From Thunnus maccoyii (Eukaryota; Chordata; Actinopteri; Scombriformes; Scombridae): a stretch of 64,000 bases of DNA. The stretch is from positions 26,712,725 to 26,776,724 of the forward strand of contig NC_056553.1 of the NCBI RefSeq assembly GCF_910596095.1. The letters run 5' to 3'. The stretch's first letter is position 1. Every line of letters starts with the position of its first letter. The position numbers and the translations under genes were made by a program. Under the pieces are notes generated by a model. It made no database searches and was not told where the DNA came from. It saw nothing but the letters and a program-made list of their open reading frames with translations. Positions 1 through 11,876 of the stretch are shown piece after piece.

Positions 1-3000
1 TATATAAAATCATACCATGATTTTTACAATCAAAAAATCTGATAACAATATATCAGCTGATATTCATTTTAATATAAACACATGACACAACACATAAAAA
101 TAGATTTTACAGTGTAAAAAATACACTTATTAATTTTACAGTGTAAAAAATACACTATGTCATAGAGTCACAGTTTGTAAGTGATCTAAATGTGTGCAAC
201 ATGATGAAAAAAGATCCAAGTTGTTATAAACTGGAATTTTTCTTTCAACATGTTTTTTCACTGCAGTTGTTGAGCATCTTTACATTAACTACTTTTACTA
301 TTTTTTTTTCTTGTTTCTTCTTTTTTGTGTTTTGCTGATATTAGCATTTGCTGCTTCACTGTCTAAGGGATCCTCGGTGCTTCATTTCATGTTAACACTG
401 TATAATCTAACTAATGTGTTTCTAACATTAACCTCGATGTTGTTCTGTGCCATTGCTACTGCTGTATCCTTTTACTGTTTGCTACTAAAACAACCTTACT
501 GTTTATCAGCTGAGGTCATCTCAGCTCAGACTTGCATGTTCTTTATCAGATAATCCCCCAGGTTTCATGGTACAGTATGTCCTAACCTGCTTCACCACCA
601 TCCCGTAATTCTTCAACAGGAATCTGGGTCTGCAGGAGTCATGCTAACAGACAAACCTATCTCTCTATGTGATTCCATTTCTGCTTTCATGCTCGGCTTT
701 GGAAACGAGGTGCAGATAGTCATGTTCAAACAGGTGATTATATCCCACCTCTGCTCCCCCAACATCCAGCATGCCAACACACCAAACAAGCACCTTTGTC
801 TACATTCCTGGGCAAGCTGAGGCATTGTGCATCATCCCAGTCTGTGAGAGTGGAAATTCACTGCTCCCACACCTTTGGCGCTGCAGTATTTGACATTGCA
901 CTGTGTGTTTACCTGGACTTCAGCAGAGCTAGGAATACATAAGGATGGTGTACACAAGGCCATTCATCTAATCTAAACTATTGTTTTCTTATGTATATTC
1001 CAAGCATGCCAGCCTTTGACCTTAGAACAGAACATACTGTACATGCAAAATGTAGTCACCCAGTAGAAATGACTCTTCCAGCAATGTGTACATAGCATTT
1101 TATGAGTACAATTGCTGGCTAATTGAATTGGCAGCAGAACGGGACAGGATGGTTTTCAAAGTGTGTTTTCAGTACAATGTGTTATTACAGGAAGGGCCGT
1201 CTGCACAAAACTGCTGTTACTGGATTAGTGCCACCCTAATGCTACAACCACTGTACAGCACATACTGAATAGCAGTGGTAGTACTGGCAGATGTAGTGGA
1301 TTATAATGAATGATCACTTTTCATTTGAGACATCTTGAGACAATATCAGTTTGTCAAATAACAGTTTCTCTGGTCAGCAATGAACTTTAATGTTCAGCTA
1401 CTTAAAGTTAGAGGAAGGTCACCGTCATGATTTAAAGAAACCAATGATGTGATTGAAGTTGCAAAGAGGTTTTCAAGCTCAGTGGGACTTATCTTGATAA
1501 TCCTCCTGATATCTTCATACTCTGTATACTGCCTCACCCTCACCACAGCCCTTTTACAAAGTTTCAGTTGGATCAGGACTAGACTTAATCCCCTGATGAC
1601 TGGCTGGATTAATCTATTTGGGACACAATATATACTGTCCTTTTTGTCTCCAAGTTCCCATCAAGAGCAGTGCACAGTGTAGATTGCAGCTTTATTTTAT
1701 ACCAGTATTCCAATACTCCTGTACTGGAATACTAGCTGCCCCAGGTTTATTGTGTGTCAGTTAGTGTGTGCTGATTAAATTAAACATAACTTTGCTCAGA
1801 AAACAGTACCATGTGAACGCAATGTAAAGATGTAAAAAAGCAAAAAAACAAAAACAGATTTTGACATATGACACAAGACCCAGTTGATAATTTAATGGTG
1901 CAAATCCCCCAGGCAAACTGGCACAAAGTGAACCAGTTGTCTGCTTTTCCTGAAAGCCTTGCTGCTCACCTTTCACATGTGCTGCAGAGACTTCACTCAT
2001 GGCATCAGCAAAGACACACTGGTGAACAGACATGCAGCACCTTTATAACATTATAGCCTTGCCCCCAAACTTCCCTGTGAGAAAACAAGGTTCTCCTGCA
2101 AGAATTTGTTTTTGTCTAAAACTGAGTCTGATGTGATGTCGGGCTGATACGGCACTTGCACATGATAGGTGTTTGGTTTTGTAGTTGCTATAAACCCTGT
2201 ATTAACACTTCAATTAATGTGTAAATCATTTTATAAATGCTGGGTCGGTAATGAAGCCTGATGATGTACTTTTCTAAAATATAAAAAGGTCAGCGATTGA
2301 CTTTTCCTAATGGTGATGTCAGTTAAGGTCAAAATTTAATGCTGAAAAAACCCTTAAGACCCTTAAGCCAACAGGAGGGTTAAATTAAGAGGTTTGATTA
2401 AAAAAATGTGCCTCTATCTCTGATTAGGAATGCTCTGATGTCAGTGTTATTCCGTGTGCTGCCTCAGGTCAGAGAGAACAATTTTCTCTCTGCCTTCCTG
2501 TGATTTCAGCCTCAACTCAAACACCTAAACGCAAGGTGGGTGGAGGCTGAATTCACACAGAGGAAATGTCTGGCCTGTAAACACACAGCAGAAAGCCCAG
2601 CCAGATCAAAATCCCAGTGACTTGAAAGCCCTCAGTCTGACCCTCGGCTCTCTTTTGTTTACTTTGTACATTTGTTGTGCTCTGTGAGAGTCATTTACGT
2701 CAACCGCAGAGGGTACCAGGCCTTTACTAGAAGCAGACTTATATTAGAGAGAGGCTTTTATTCCTAATTCCCTCTGTTTGATAAGTATATTTGCTTATAT
2801 TTTAGTACGAAGCCTCTGATCTGCTTCCGTTTGTTAAATTTTTGGTACTGCATTATACTATTAATAAAATTAAAAGCCTTCATTTCCTGACTCTTATTGT
2901 GAAACATTACACATACATTTCAATATAACTTGTGTGAAGTATGACCGGTCAAGTACCGGGAAATATGGCCAGTGTTAGTTAAAAATTAAACAAATCTGAG

Positions 3001-3274
3001 GTAATGTTACACTGGATATAAACATTAACAGCCAGTTAACAGCACAGTCAAATATCAAATATCAATCAGCTGTCTCTCTAGCTCCAAGCTAACTTTCTTC
3101 CCCCCACCTCAAGCTAGCCGTGTTCTCCTCTTGTCAGCTAACAGCAGCTCACGCTTGATGAGAAGTTGATTGGTGGAATTTCTTGTCTTTTTAATGTGTT
3201 AGAACATCATTAGATCATCAGTTGTGTTGTGCTGAGGTAATGTTGGTATACAGCAAATAGCCCTATTCCACTAC

Positions 3275-3815
3275 TGTAGTAATCCATATTATGGCAAGAA
3301 CCACTCAACTAAGTAAAGAGAAACAACAGACCGTCATTACTTGAGACATGAAGGTCAGTCAATCTGGAAAATTTCAGAAAAGTGCCGTCACAAAAGCCAT
3401 CAAACTCTCAGTTTAGACTGGCTCTCATGAGGACTGCTCCAGGAAAGGAAGACCAAGAGTTCTCTCTGCTGCAGAGGAGAAGTTCATTAGAGTTACAAGC
3501 CTAAGAAATCCCTGAGGAACTCCTTCAAGACTGTTGGAAAAGCATTCCAGGTGATGACATTATGAAGCCCGTTGAGAGAATGCCAATGTTTTGCAAAGCT
3601 GTCATCAAAGCAAAAGGTGGCTACTTTGAGGAATCTAAAATATGAAACATATTTTGTTTCTTTTTTTTTTTGTTTTTTTCAGTTTGTTTACTACATAATT
3701 CCATGTGTTAATTATAGTTTTTATGTCTTCAGTATTGTTCTACAATGTAGAAAATAGTAAAAATCTAAGAAAACCCCTTGAATGAGAAGTGTGTCCAAAC
3801 TTTTGACTGGTACTG
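3275..3815 (+). mobile_element. Internally deleted Tc1-like transposon
   Basis: The left part carries decayed Tc1-type transposase N-terminal coding sequence in + orientation. The part around 3500-3640 resembles the transposase C-terminus and 3' flank of the same fish Tc1 family. The right end reads as an inverted terminal repeat, and its last bases (3792-3815, ending TTTTGACTGGTACTG) are followed by TA. A second fragment with this terminus lies at 24339-24396. The left boundary is approximate. There is no intact frame, so it cannot encode transposase. Confidence 0.7.
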
Positions 3816-4905
3816 TAGTCCTAATCCTAGACAGGGACATTGCTCCTGGAAAGAGATAGCAGTTGAAATTTTAATTACATTTTGTTTCTCCATGCTGTGA
3901 ACAACACAAACTTAATTTCATTTACATCAATTGTATCGGGGTGGAGGCAGGAATCCTAGAGACTGATATGAAAACCTGGATAAATGGACAGATACCACTA
4001 CAAAGGGGACATAATATGGTTTGTAATTTGGATGAACTGACCTTTTCCCTGTGTTATCCAATAATTTGAATATACTGTAATACATAACATAAAAATAAAA
4101 CATGATTTATTCCTTTGTCATGACTTCATATAAATGATGTTTTACTAAAATAGAAATTGTCTTGGAAACAATACATGAATCCTCAAAACTGGATAAATGA
4201 ATTCAAGCGTGGGAGATGTCTGACTGTACATGAGGCCTCCCACACAGTTCCTATCTCTGGTGACCTCTCTGCTGCTAAACTACAGCCGGTGGCTGCTTTT
4301 CATTTAGCCATTATCTCTGTGCAGGGAATGTAACACCTCAGCACTTCCAGCCTCACTGGAACATGGCTGGCTTTTGTTTAGCATAGTCTGTAGCCACTCC
4401 CTGTGGCTTAGAAGCTGTAGAGCTGCTCACTGTTGCACCACCAGACCTCCCTGTGATCTGTGGAAGTGAATTATTAAGCTGAATTATTTACCATGATTGC
4501 CCTTCTCTATTCAAACAGATGAATAAATATTAAGTATAAGCATTGGTTCAGACTGACTGCTGGCTTTCAGCTGTCATCTTCTCTCCTTTTACCCATAAAA
4601 CCTTATGTTTTGGAGTTGTTTTGTGTAGTTGGATCAAATTATATTAACATTAAATACAGTCACCATTCCCTCCCTATCACTCCTGAAACACTGTCCATTC
4701 TTGCTCTCTCCTACAGTATATCACAGAGAAAGAGCATTCAGATCACACAGAACACTTTGTCCTCAAAGGTACGTTAGATCTCCATATTTCATACATCAAG
4801 AAATTCTTAAATTACCTATTCAAAGAGGTATTTTGATCCATTTTCAGTATAGTAGCCTTTTCAATTACCTCTGTTAAAAAATATACATATAAACATATAC
4901 ATATA

Positions 4906-5394
4906 CAGTACTGTGCAAAAGTTTTAGGCACTAAAAGTACAGTGAGGATGTTTTCAAATATAATGCCATGAATAGTTTTTATTCATCAATTAACTTCATA
5001 CAAAGTTGAGTAAAGAGAAGAAACTTAGATGAAATCAATATCTGCTGTGAGCAGCTTGTGTGCAACCTGCACACAGTTTCTCGGGTATTTGGAAGGTTGT
5101 TCCCGCATCTTGGAGAAGTTGCCACACTTTTTCTGTGGAATTAGACGTCTCAGCTGCTTCTGTCTCTTCATGCAATGCCAGACTGACTGCGTAATATTGA
5201 AATCAGGGCTCTGGGCCAAACCATCTGTTGCAGCACTCCTCGTTCCTCTTTTTGCTTTATGACTCTGGCTGATGTTTGGGCTTGTTGTCATGCTGCAGAA
5301 TAAATTTGAGACCAATCAGATGCCTCCCTAATGGTATTGCATTATGGATAAGAATCTAAACATATAAAGTGCCCAAAACTTTTGCATAGTACTG
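4906..5394 (-). mobile_element. Tc1-like MITE (489 bp) with transposase C-terminus
   Basis: Terminal inverted repeats begin CAGTACTGTGCAAAAG on the left and, read in reverse complement, CAGTACTATGCAAAAG on the right. TA lies immediately outside both ends, the Tc1/mariner target duplication. The minus strand keeps part of the transposase C-terminal DDE region (a degenerate SPDxN block followed by WxxMKRQKQLRR, about 5110-5230). The catalytic core is missing, so the element is non-autonomous. It is the same family as the copy at 18489-18987. Confidence 0.85.
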
Positions 5395-6276
5395 TATATA
5401 TGACATGACAGATGTCCCCACCAGTCAATGTGTTGACATTCTTTCATCTGCTGAGCGCAAGGTTTGCAGTGTAGATGTCTCTGCTAGATGTGTGTTACTA
5501 AAGATCAGGAGATCACTGAATCTTTCCTCATCTTACTTCATGTTGTCTTCACTATCAATAATCAGAAACATGTAGGAGAGAACACAAGCAGCCCGTGCTG
5601 ACCAGTCGCAGTTCTTGTGGTCCATGTGTTGCCATCTGTAGCCACTGTAACCCCGATGGGTAGTTACATTTCTGAGAAGGTGCATGTCAGCTGTGGCATA
5701 GCTTGCTGTACAGGGACTATGTGCCTGGGCTCCATAGCTACACTTTAACCCCTTAATGCAGAACTACAATCCAGCTTTCAAGAAAAACTGTAGTTATGCC
5801 CAATAAAGGACAGTTTAGATATGGTTAATGTTAGGCTATTAAAACACTTTGATTGTCTTATTGCAGCATTTTCCTACATATGTGTTGTCAAAAAGATGGA
5901 GATTCATTTTTTGCAGTCTTGAGACACAGTGCATTGAATCTCTCAGCCGTCACACTTTATATGACAAAAACACAAATCAGATCAACCTGTAAATCCCCCA
6001 ACAATAAGAACACCTCAATCACTGTACACTTGGTTTATAAGTCTGGTGGCATCCACATTTCCCAGGTGATTCATTAAAGCTGTAGAGAAAATATAGCCTC
6101 TGAAGATGACTATAATAAGTAATTGTACTGCATGAATGCCTATTTGTGTCCAAGCATCTCCCATCACAGGAATGTAAACCCAGCGTTCAGTTCTTATCAG
6201 TCATCTGAGCTTTATTATAAGCTACCTGGCTGTAGACACTCTCTGTGGCTGTTGACTGATTAGGCCTTGGATTAGA

Positions 6277-6277
<1 letters not shown>

Positions 6278-6317
<40 letters not shown>
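6278..6317. repeat. (ATT)n microsatellite
   Basis: About 13 uninterrupted ATT units in AT-rich intergenic DNA. Confidence 0.95.
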
Positions 6318-8508
6318 GTCACTATATAGGCTAATAAATCTACATTGTGTGTTTCTGAGATTTAGTGGAAATCTGAATTTGGAGGGAAAAGCCATTTAGA
6401 GAAGCACGATGTGGGATAGAAAGTATTTTTAAAGACACACTTCCCCTTGTTGGAAGTCACCAAAGGAAGAAGTGTTTATGTAATGAATTCCACATAATTT
6501 CCCACATTCCTCTGTTTCACAATACACACCAAACCTCAATGACATTCTGTTTTATGAGATCTCTGATTTATACAGCTACCTGAGTCAAACTCATTCAACT
6601 TGTTGCTTAACTCTCAAAGTGACGTACAGATTCAGCTACATTCATTGCTCAGATGAATGTAGGGGGCAGACTAAGGCTATCAGTAAATATGCTACAACAA
6701 ACCAGCAAGCAAAACAGGAAGTTTTGGAGCACACCCAGCTTTGGAGGCCTTTGTCTTTAAGACATTTCCCCCCCAAGAATCAAGGAAACAATTTCCTTTT
6801 CCGTCAACCTTTAAATAAACATTAGAAGTGAAGATGGTACACTGTTAGAAAAGGCTGAGTCCCACTTTGAGCTCTGAAGAAAACACCAATTCTTGACTGT
6901 GAGACCTGACGTAATGTGTTATACGCCTTGAGTTTTTGTCAGTGAGTAATGACATATTGTTTTATGATTCAGGGAAGATGTGGATCTTTTAACCCTGATC
7001 ATTGTTACCTTCTCACTAAGTGCTGAAGAAACACATCCAGGAGTCATTAACACGTAAATACATAAATACCTCAACAACATTCCTCCTAAAAACCAAGATG
7101 ACCTCTGAATACAGAAAGGAGAAAAATAAACAACATAAAAGCGACTCCGATCCAAATATAAATCATGTTCTTGCACGCTGTAATCCATGCCAAGTACACA
7201 AGTTCTTCTCTTTTTTCAGTGACCACCAGACTTAATGAAAACAGATGCACATGGAATACTTTTACCGAAAATCAAAGACTTTGATACATTTCTTCAGAAA
7301 ATGGGTAAATGCCGGATCCCATGAATCATTTTAATCTCAGGAACAAAAGCTAGAGTCTGCTGATAATCTGGTCTGCATTAAACACCATCTGCCGGAGAGA
7401 GATGCATTTCAAATACGGCTGATGGCTAAAAGAGATTCTCCAGACTCTTTGCCAGTTATAACCTGAGTTTGAAGATTGGATATCTGGGTTCCAATCTGAG
7501 TCTATTGGCTTATAAGAAGCTACATGTGAGCAAAAAGGAATAAATATGTAAGATGATAATTTGTGAATCAGACTTCAAGAAGATAATGAAGAATGAGCCC
7601 ATGAGTTGCAGTGAGATCTGAATTACTGTAAGGACTAAAACCTGAGAGTAATTAGAATAGTGGTCCATGAACCCATTCATAAGAAATCTTGCTGTTCAGT
7701 AAAAGAAGATAAAGCTCAGATTGATTTTGATGCAACTATGACTAATGCAGAAGCATTGTGCTGTCTGAACTAGTGCCCACATCATGCCTTTCATTGGCTG
7801 CTGATGCCTTGATTACAACAGTTAACAGTTAAGTGTTAGCAGCCAGGCTCTCTGTACAGCTGCTCCCCTCCTTCCCTCTGGGAATGAGACTGAGAAAGTA
7901 TTTAAGGCAGAAATCCGGCAGGCAGAGCTGATTATCCCTGACTAGAGCATGGTCTCATAAAATAGACAGAGAGGCCCAGTGATGTCATGCCATTGTATAT
8001 TCCTATAATGCAATAGAGCACAGAGCCACGTGAAAGCAGCTCAGTGTGGTAGATGACTTTGTTGGAAGGCTATTGCTAGGAAACAACTCAAGATGATGTG
8101 AAGTATTAATGTTAGGGTGTTTGTAGATGTTTTGTGTTTAGTATATAAAGCTAATGGAGAGTCACTTGATCTCTGAGAACATGGTGGTTTAATATCATCC
8201 ATCCATCAACATAGAGCACTGCACTCTGACTAGTTGCTGCATTATCCTGTCAGTAGAATTTATCATGGAAAAATGGACTCCATAAAAGGTCTGAAAACAA
8301 GGAATGTGATTTGAGTTTTTTCTCTGATCTTGAATTTAGTCTTAATTGTCACTGTTTTAAAATCAGTTTTACCACTCAGGTGAATTTACTGTCATCCCAT
8401 TTCTTAATGTGAAAGAGTCATATTCCAAAGCGTTGTGTTTTATTTGATATAGTTTTTCATCTAAGTCGTTGACTGTTGTCTGGACTGTACTCAGTACTCT
8501 GAACTCTG

Positions 8509-8511
<3 letters not shown>

Positions 8512-8556
<45 letters not shown>
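8512..8556. repeat. (TG)n microsatellite
   Basis: About 22 uninterrupted TG dinucleotides. Cys-Val open frames across it are artefacts of the repeat. Confidence 0.97.
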
Positions 8557-8559
<3 letters not shown>

Positions 8560-11500
8560 GGGCTTGTATTCATATGGAAAGAATTGGGGAAATCTTGCAT
8601 TTTGCATTCAGTCTTTCCCGTCAGAGGATTGCTTGGTATTCAAAGCCACGGTGGACTGTGCTACTGCCGGGCCCCTCACTGCCAGGGACGGTGGGGGATG
8701 AAGAATGAGGGCAGGGGGACAAGGTCTGGCACAATGCCAAACAGATATTCTCAACCAGCTCCAAACTAAGCAAAACAAAAGCCACATTAAAGGACCATAC
8801 CACATTGAACACCCAGTCTTTTTCAATTAGTTTAGTTTTAATTTACGGTTTCTTTTTTATTGTTATCATACTTATTAAATGATATTTCTTTTTTAAACTG
8901 TTTTGCTGATGGAAGAGTCTGTTTTGATGTGTCTGTTTTTTCAATTCCTGTAAGCCATATTTCCCATGAGGGAAAATAAGAATGGAGCTGAACTGAGCTT
9001 CCTACTTTCCAGACAGCCGCTGGTTTCAGTTCATCAGAAAATCATCTTGCAGAGACTTTTATTGTTGTTACATTGTTGTACAGGTTATGATATATAGCAT
9101 GGTAATGCAGTTGTGAGTGCAGACTGAGGTCAGTAACTTTGAAAAAGGTTTCAGATTTCAGATAAAGCTTTCTAAAACACTTCACAACAACTGAGTCTAT
9201 AAAAAGACCTACAGTTCACCCACTCAAGCTGTCTGATGAGTGCACGTCCTGACTCATGCACTGCGTTGCAGTTTCTGTCAGATCCATAATGATGCTGTCA
9301 CAGTTGAAAAATCCAACCAAGCTTCTGTGGGGTAGACAGTATTTCTCTCCACTGTTACGTAACGCAGTAGTAAATGTGGCTGTTTGGTCAGCATACCACT
9401 GAAAAGCATGTCATCCATTCTATGACTACACTGATTACTATACAGGTCTGACTGAAGAATGAGAGAAACGAGTCATGAGCCATAGAAAGTTATCTCAGGG
9501 CACTTTTCACATAGAGTATGTCTAGACTGTACTCTTTCATTTATAGAGACCGATTTACAAGACCAATAGGACAGAAGATAAATATAATTATGGTAAAAAA
9601 AAAAACAACAAAAAAAAAACAACACTGCTTGAAGTTATCTTTCATATGTTCTCATTCTCTGGTCATTTCTGTCTCTGGGTGTCTGATCATAACGGTATGT
9701 TTCATCATTCTGAATAGTTTCCACTGTTCTTTTTAAGTCCTTTACCATCTTAAAGATTTGCTCTGAACTGCACTGCACTATATGTGAGGGAATTTCTCAC
9801 TAACTGAAAGAGATGTTGCACCATTCCAAGCTGTTCATGTAGAAATAAAGTGGTCAGGTGTTGGTACACTGCAGCTGGGAAATGTTTTAGTGAGGCCCAG
9901 AAGCATGTGTCACAAAGCAGATTTAACTCTAGGTGTATTGGGGTACATCGCCATGGTAACTTATGATGATTTTACAATCTGATTCCATCACTGCAGCTCA
10001 GAATAACATGAGACAACTGTGTGATTATAACTGGAAATAAAAACCAAAGATTGTCTTTTATTAGAAAAATAATCTGCACTATTAATTGGCTCCTGTGATT
10101 ATAAAGCAACATTTGGGTCAGTTAGATCCACTCTTTGCTTCAGTAGCAGAAACAGTCTGACGTTACTATTTTATGTGACATATTCAGATGGTTTCTTCAT
10201 CATCCAACTAAATAACAAAAAACACTTGCTCTATACCTAAGTCATATATAATAATACCTACATGTATTTTAAGCCTTATTAGTCTACTGTTAATATGTAG
10301 AAATTATTTCTAGTGTTTGTTGATCTTCTTTTTCTGTTGTATGATTAGAGGCTCATTTATATTTCATTTCGTTAAATATGACTTTTTGTTGTCCCTAAAA
10401 CAGAAGTTTTCCGCAGGTACTTGGTATCACTGTTTCCTCTCATATCATATGAAGTTCATTCATGGTTCTGATGATGTCGCTCATAATTAACAACCCTTGC
10501 CTCTCTAACATGAACGTGTTCATAGTTGGATTGAAAAACCCAGAGGTGACTGAACTAGTTGATAGCAGCTTCATAGTACTGGTTATCTGGCTCAGTGAAA
10601 CCAGATAATGAACAGATATCCTGGGTATGTTGAACTTGCTTCATAGTACAGGGCCCAGTGAGCTGTTGTTCAAGGGAACCTTTATCTCAGGCCTAGTGTG
10701 TACAGGTAAGTCCTTTTGTTAGAAGTATACATTGTAATATCAGTCACTTTGTTGCAGAAAAAAGACTTCAGACATGAGTGTCACTCAGTGTATCAATGGC
10801 ATTACAGAAAAACATGACCTAATGAGAGCTACTCCCACCTTTGCTAAGTTCTATAGAGCAACAGAGGGGTTTATATTGAGCAGCAGTTACAGCAGCAACA
10901 GTCCTATTCATGTTTCCCATATACAGTGTAAGCTGATTGGCCACTGGGACATTGTGGAGCACAAGGATAGACATGGATAGACTCCCAGGTGAGTCATTAC
11001 TACAAACAGTGAGACACTGATTGGAAAACTTTAAGAGAGAAGTCATATATTAACTCCAAGGAGTAGTACACTTCAAATCCTGCTGCAGCAGCAGGGTGAA
11101 TGAGAATCAGGTAGAAAATTCATCTGGATTCATTTACTACTGGATTTTAGATCAGTTTTGTTCAATGGAATTCTCTTGTTCATGATTAATTAATAGAGTA
11201 TTCTGGATATGTAGAGCTGATTTCATGGCTCATGGGGATTGTAGTGTTTTGAGTCATTCGACATAAGAAACAGGGGGAAAAACACGATGTGTAAGAATGG
11301 AAAGTGAACAAGTGAACATTTTCCGACTCATAATGTTCCATTCTTCAACTTTTTGATTGCAGAATCAAAAAGTTGACTGAATTAACAGATTACAATTGAA
11401 TTCATCAATACATTAAGCAAGCAATACTGATCAAAAGAAATGTATTATTATCCTTGTTATTATTAAAGTACATTTAGAAAGCGTATTTTCTCTCTCCAGA

Positions 11501-11691
11501 CATGAGGCGTAATTCACTACTGAGTTTACAGCAGAATGTTAGATGGTGCTTTGCAGTTAAAAGTCACATGGTTGAGTTTTGAGAGTGGCGGTAATGCAGC
11601 AGAATACCTAACAGCTCTAACCGCCTATGAGCTCAGCTGCATAGGCACGTACAATAGCTGTCACAAGCTGGTGACGCCGCAGCCGGACGCT

Positions 11692-11701
11692 CCTTATATG
11701 G
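11692..11701 (+). promoter_or_regulatory. CArG box / TATA-like element upstream of f3
   Basis: CCTTATATGG is an exact match to the SRF-binding consensus CC(A/T)6GG and lies about 175 bp upstream of the f3 start codon. Its TTATAT core could instead, or also, act as a TATA box for a start site near 11,720-11,730. That would give a 5' UTR of about 150 nt. Tissue factor is a serum-inducible immediate-early gene in mammals, so an SRF site is biologically sensible. Use of this site here is inferred. Confidence 0.45.
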
Positions 11702-11876
11702 TGAAGCCTCGCGCAGTTAAATTGCTATACCCAGACGTTAGAGGCGTCAGACCCGCACAGAGGGAAAGGATCATAGAAGACACACGATCAACCACCACGT
11801 TACTTCTACGAAGGACTGAAGAGAGAGACAGCAGAATCCTCTTCACTGGACTACATTACCTTTAATTTAAGCTGAC

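Larger units (their letters stand above)
1..11690. other. Gene-free region upstream of f3
   Basis: I find no convincing exon here. The open frames are all under about 100 codons, have no recognisable domain, and lack paired splice sites giving a family match. The region contains two decayed Tc1-like elements (about 3275-3815 and 4906-5394), an ATT microsatellite (6278-6317) and a GT microsatellite (8512-8556). The rest is AT-rich unique-looking sequence. Distant regulatory elements of f3 or of a neighbour to the left could lie here but cannot be recognised by eye. Confidence 0.6.

Noticed and set aside
1698-1735. Imperfect inverted repeat around GTATTCCA
   Set aside because: Pairing is interrupted and short; not distinct from chance.
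8469-8769. Open frames rich in Cys-Val and overlapping antisense frames
   Set aside because: Created by the TG microsatellite at 8512-8556; no domain, no splice context.
11536-11865. 109-codon open frame just upstream of f3
   Set aside because: It ends before the f3 ATG, crosses the likely promoter and transcription start, and shows no family match. Chance frame or at most an upstream frame.
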